This document shows positions 59,439-64,000 of a stretch of 64,000 bases of DNA, one piece after another. The DNA is taken from contig MCGO01000008.1 of assembly GCA_002104985.1 (NCBI GenBank), forward strand, positions 558,001 to 622,000. The letters run 5' to 3'. Every line of letters starts with the position of its first letter. Within the stretch, counting starts at the first letter, position 1. This DNA is from Rhizoclosmatium globosum (Eukaryota; Chytridiomycota; Chytridiomycetes; Chytridiales; Chytriomycetaceae). The notes beneath the pieces were generated by a model. It saw nothing but the letters and a program-made list of their open reading frames with translations, was not told where the DNA came from and did no database searches. A program made the position numbers and the translations under genes.

Positions 59439-61555
59439 ATGGACTCGCTCTTCATCATCAACTCGGCGGCGGGGTACTTCACCCACTCTCTTACTTCACT
59501 CTATTAAAGTATCTCTAGGACACCGCTCATCGAGAAGCACTGCAAAGGCGACAGTGGCCCTGCTGCGCGCCAGGCTGTGGCCCTCTTCTACGACGCTATT
59601 GCCCGGTCCGCAAAGCTTCGCACGGTACAATTAGTTTCAATGGCCTGAATTTGTCTTAAATGCATCCCGATTAGGTCCCTGTGGCCGCGAATGCACTCAC
59701 AGCTGTAACGTCTCCCAACACAATCAACCTCAACAATATCAACCAACTCGCGTCAACCGCCTCCGCTGCAGCTGTTTCCGCCGCTGCAACTACTACCGCG
59801 GCTGCTGCTTCCGCCCTCAACTCTCTTTCATCACATATCCCTCTCTCTCAAACTTAGCGTCGTCAATCCCCACTGTCCAGCAACCAACTTCCACGTCGGG
59901 CGCTTTCTTTATTGGTGGTGACGGTGGCGTTATTGTTAATGAAACGAACGTGTTCGACGTGATCCCACTGGCAAGTACCGATGAGTACTACCTTGTTCAC
60001 ATTCAGAGGAACGGTCTCTTCTTTATTGGATTATTCAAGGAAGAAGGTATGTGTGAAACTTTCTACAGTGGCCAAATGCGTTCACTACTTGAAGGCTGCC
60101 ACGTTGATGTCAGTCGAACACCAAAATCCCTCATCTTCCATTCCAATGGAAATACAATCTAACACCTTCATTTAAAGTACAACCAATGGAAATTATCGAA
60201 TTCCTTCAACGTATTGTGGATATTCTGATCGACTACTTCGGCGAAATCTCAGAAATCATCATCAAAGAACACTTTGTCGTGGTGTACGAATTACTGGAAG
60301 AGATGCTGGATCACGGACACCCATACATTACAGAGCCAGCAATCTTGAAAGACATGGTTCCACCACCTTCACTCCTGTCGAGTATGATGAGTGCTGTTCA
60401 ATTGGGACCAAAGTAAGCGTGAAATTCCCTGTCTATGCTGGACTGGATCTCACAGCTTTTTATAGCTCATTCGGAGCTCCCAAAATGCCAACAGCTTCAT
60501 TCCCCGTAGTTCCATGGCGAAGTGTTGGAATCAAATACACAAAAAACGAATTCTACATGGATGTCATCGAGAGTTTGAATGTCATCATGGACAAGTCAGT
60601 TTTAAATAATTTCAATTTGTCACCGTTCTAATCATACCACCAAGAAATGGAGCTATTCTGTCGGGAACAATTGGAGGAGAAATCAACTGCACATCACGTC
60701 TCTCTGGAATGCCGGATTGCACTCTCAACTTCCAAAATCCACGATTGTTTGAAGATGTCATGACCTCCTTCCATCCATGTGTGAGATACTTCCGTTTCGA
60801 AAAAGAACGACTTGTATCATTCATTCCACCTGATGGTGACTTCAAACTTCTGGACTACGTGTAATTTCTATCCTTCCGGCATCAATCCCTTTAACACGTA
60901 ATTGTTACAATAGGATCCCAATCACAAACACAAATCACTTGCCAGTTCACCTAAAACCAAGCATTTCATTCACAAAGTCCGGCGGCTCTCTCAGCATTCA
61001 TGTGTACCCACGTAGTACAGGCGGCAAACCTCTGGAACAAGTGATCGTCTCCCTCGTCCTGCCTCCTCAAATAGTTAGCGCTAAAATCGATTCAAATGTG
61101 GGAAGCGTGCAATATGACCAGAACGCGAGGGTATATTTAATTCTCAGGAATTCAATGACACACTAACGAATATTCATCCCAAACAGAAAGTGCGCTGGAT
61201 CATCCCCAAAATCGCACCAGACCAACCAGCTCCACACATCTCCGGCACTCTCCACACCCAACCCACAACCGATGACACCACAGACCATCCGTGCCGTCCC
61301 AAAAAAGAAGGATCAAAGCATACTTCCTCAAAAATCGTGAACCAACTGTTATCTGTCTCACCAGTCGTCGAAATCAGCGTTGAGTTCAAAGTCGCAATGC
61401 ACACGGCTAGTGGACTCAAGATTGATCGGTTGGATGTGACAGGGGAAGGGTATGGATCCAAAGACCATTATGGACATATTGCGGTTGGGTTGATTGATCC
61501 GTTCAAGGGGGTGAGAGCGTTTTGTCGTTCTGGGAAGTATGAAGTCAGGGTGTAA
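59439..61555 (+). CDS. AP-3 adaptor complex mu subunit
   Basis: Cargo-binding subunit of AP-3, which sorts proteins to the vacuole/lysosome. The first exon gives MDSLFIINSAAG, spliced at a 50-nt intron to TPLIEKHCKGDSGP. The longin part continues with FYDAIARSAKL, an Ala/Thr-rich insert, and VFDVIPLASTDEYYLVHI, VQPMEIIEFLQRIVDILIDY. The mu-homology domain has VPWRSVGIKYTKNEFYMDVI, GGEINCTSRLSGMPDCTL and VRYFRFEKERLVSFIPPDGD, and ends FCRSGKYEVRV. Seven or more short introns. One frame step is needed near 59845 in a CT run inside the low-complexity insert. Confidence 0.88.
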
Positions 61556-61758
61556 TCGCACAAAATGGGAACGAGTCTTGTTTTTATCCAACATGATAGT
61601 AAAAAAAGCAACAGTGAGCTTGAAACTTTCTTTGATTGAACTCTATGTTTTGCACTGAATTTTGAGTGGTTTTAATTTAGAAACTCCCAGAAATCGTGGG
61701 CCTCTCTCATCATAAAACAAAAACCCACTCAACGGGAAAACGTAACTCAAAAAACTAA

Positions 61759-64000
61759 ATGACAACCGCATCACCACTGAGCCTTCAGTCGTTTGCTGCA
61801 CAGTATAACATCACTCTTCCCAAGACGTTTCCAAACCCGTTTAACTCGGAGGGCCGACGTCGTCTTGGAAGATCGTGGACATTGGGCAAACTCCCATTCA
61901 TCGTTCCGAAAGAGCTTGGTGCGGGATTCGGTTGCTTCCAAGCTCCATACGTTCCAATAGGTTTCCCCTTGGATATCACCGACAATGGAACCATTCCTTT
62001 GACAATTGAAAATGCATGCAAGCCTGGATTCTTTTGTCCTTTCCTTGACATTTCCAATCCCGCGACTTATCCTGTTCAATGCCCACCATCGCCAACTTGT
62101 TTTTACACAAGATCACTCGGATATCACTGTTGGGAGCCTCAGGGCGTATTTGAGCCAATGCCTTGTCCACCTGGATTTTACTGCCCTGACTACAAGACTA
62201 CCGTAGTCTGGTAAGTAATACCTATGGAAATTCAACAAAAATTAATTGTGTTCCAGCCCAACAGGATCGTACTGCCTCACGGGACAATCTGCGCCAACGC
62301 CTTGCGAGTTCCTGAGCTTGTGTTCTGCGGGAACTATCATCCAGCAGCACTATGGATTTCTCATCATTATTGCAGTTGTCGACATCATTCTCGTTCTCGT
62401 GTACTTTATTCTACGTCGCCTAGAGTCGCGTCGCCTTAATAAACAAGAAACGGAGCACGAGGATAAGAAGGCTTTAGGTGCTGATGATATTCAACGCAAC
62501 ATCTTGGCGTTGACTGCTGGGTTCCACAAGGGCCTTGATGGTCGCACCGACTTGCAAATGAACTATGAATTCGATGATTTGAGTTTGACTCTTCCAGATG
62601 GGAAGGCTATCTTGCAGAGCGTATCAGGTTCAATCAATGCTGGAAAAATGACGGCTATCATGGGGCCTTCTGGTAATTATCTTGTTCAATTGATATTGAC
62701 TTCTGGGCGTCAATTATTAATTTCTCATATTGTTACAATAGGCGCTGGAAAGACAACATTCATGAACGTTTTGATGGGTAAAGCTGCCAGAACTGCGGGT
62801 ACCTTGAAGATCAACGGCACTGTTGCCGAAATGGCCTCATTCAAGAAATTGATTGGTTACGTTCCGTAAGACGACACTATGATTGAAGAACTCTCTGTCC
62901 GTGAAAACATTCGCTACTCTGCTCGAGTCCGTCTTCCAAACTCTTGGACGAATGCCGAAGTTGACGCACACGTCGAAGCCATTTTACAAGCACTCAAGTG
63001 AGTTATGCATGTTTAAAAGTACTAGGTCTCATGTTTTATTCAACAGTTTGTCCCATGTTGCTGACAAAAGAATCGGAAACGTTCTGCAGAGAGGAATCTC
63101 TGGAGGTCAGAGAAAGCGTGTCAACATTGGTATGGAACTTGCTGCTGCTCCACTCTCTGTTTTCTTGGATGAACCCACTTCTGGTCTTGATTCCACTGCA
63201 GCTATGGATGCAGTGAACATCTTGCACTCCATCTCGCGTCTTGGTCTCACGATTGTTGCAGTTGTTCACCAGCCACGCGTTGAAATCTTTGAAACGTTCG
63301 ATGATGTCCTCATGATTGCACCAGGAGGGAGAACTGCCTACTTTGGACCAGTTTCAGGCGCCAAGCCATACTTTGAATCCCTCGGTTTCTACTTCCGTCT
63401 AACCATCAATGTCGCAGATACTCTGATGGATATTCTTGCCGGGCGTGGCGAATTGAACAACGGCATTCCAGCAACGATTCTTGGTGTGACTCAAATTTCC
63501 AATACATGGAAGGAATACGCTGCTACTGTTCTCAAAGGTCCAGAATTGCCAGTGTCAAAGGCGTCCATAGAATCCATGAATGATCTTGCCACACAACGCA
63601 GTGCCTCTTATATTCGTCAAGTTGGCCTCGCTTGCAACCGTTCATTGGCCCAACAGTCGCGATTGGTTGGAGGCTTTGTTCTTGAATGTTTGAACGGTCT
63701 CGCCGCAGGAGCTATTATGGGAGTCGCTGCTTCTGGAGGCGAAAACTTTACTTCGCATTTGGTTTTCCCGTACCTTGGACTTTCACCAGCGTCCAGAGCT
63801 TGGTTCATTGCGATGTATGGAATGCTTATCGGCATTGCGATTTCTTTGGCTGCTGCACCAGCAGGTGTCAATGTGTTTAGTGGCGAGAAGGCTGTGTATT
63901 TGCGAGAGGCTGAGGCTGGACATAGCACCACAGCTTATTTTATCGGAAAGAATCTCAGCGTAATTCCAAGAATTGTTTTTTCGTCGGCGCACTTCTTTGC
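61759..64000 (+). CDS. ABCG-family transporter, ADP1-like, incomplete at window edge
   Basis: Starts MTTASPLSLQSFAAQ. A Cys-rich extracytoplasmic N-terminal domain (CKPGFFCP, CPPGFYCPDY, CPTGSYCLTGQ) precedes a membrane helix (GFLIIIAVVDIILVLVYFIL), as in fungal Adp1-type ABCG proteins. The nucleotide-binding domain has Walker A GPSGAGKTT (spliced), signature ISGGQRKRV, Walker B VFLDEPTSGLD and the His of VVHQPR. A TAA codon at 62868-62870 replaces the Q-loop Gln (VP-stop-DDTM), breaking the domain although coding continues cleanly after it. Introns near 62213-62256, 62673-62741 and 62999-63046. The membrane domain begins (ECLNGLAAGAIMG) and runs off the window. Confidence 0.87.

Noticed and set aside
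59080..59634. Plus-strand 184-codon frame between CPSF160 and AP-3 mu as a gene.
   Set aside because: The same DNA encodes the CPSF160 N-terminus on the minus strand (MHSFAASV onward) and the AP-3 mu first exons on the plus strand in another frame.

Overview
The window is a compact eukaryotic genome segment. Genes are densely packed, many exons are separated by introns of about 40-60 nt with GT-AG ends, and 5'-to-5' gaps can be only 51-80 bp. The gene set looks fungal and includes an ergosterol C-5 desaturase, GFA1, a Kin1/MARK-like kinase, a PCL/Pho80-type cyclin, UPF0662 and RWDD2-like proteins. Fused microbial rhodopsin-guanylyl cyclases point to a zoosporic fungus. Two of the four fusions have features of NeoR (neorhodopsin), a type described from the chytrid Rhizoclosmatium globosum, so a Chytridiales genome is the best guess. 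That assignment is inference.

Layout. 1.1-7.0 kb: a photoreceptor cluster. A NeoR-type rhodopsin-cyclase (minus) faces, across 172 bp, a tandem pair of ordinary rhodopsin-guanylyl cyclases (plus). 7.0-9.4 kb: an unrecognised gene and a mitochondrial P-loop ATPase. 9.4-16.1 kb: a METTL25-type methyltransferase gene cut in two by a 5-kb tyrosine-recombinase retrotransposon (Gag, RT-RNase H, recombinase, 353-bp direct repeats). 16.2-35.3 kb: housekeeping genes (kinase, cyclin, C9orf85-like, PPR protein, homeobox protein, C-5 sterol desaturase, GFA1, rhomboid protease, MutY). 35.3-36.8 kb: no gene seen. 36.8-38.7 kb: a fourth, isolated rhodopsin-cyclase with an altered retinal pocket. 38.9-64 kb: RWDD2-like, histone-fold protein, an unknown protein, FAD monooxygenase, sphingosine-1-phosphate lyase, UPF0662, SelO, Nudix hydrolase, U1-C, CPSF160, AP-3 mu, and an ABCG transporter that runs off the edge.

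How the photoreceptors may work together. The two ordinary cyclases keep the Asn and Arg of the class III cyclase transition-state site. The two NeoR-type proteins have Thr and Lys there but keep the metal-binding Asp residues and the guanine-selecting Glu and Cys. Each NeoR-type subunit is therefore expected to need an ordinary partner to build an active site. The head-to-head arrangement of a NeoR-type gene with a partner gene fits co-expression of heterodimer subunits.

Caution on gene integrity. At least eleven open frames (most between 36.9 and 60 kb, with isolated ones at 8.4 and 13.1 kb) can be read as the expected family only if the frame steps, nearly always by -1 and usually at a short G/C or T run. 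These include genes expected to be essential (U1-C, CPSF160). I read this as homopolymer undercalling in the assembly rather than mass pseudogenisation. The frame breaks in the fourth rhodopsin-cyclase should therefore not be taken as proof that it is dead.
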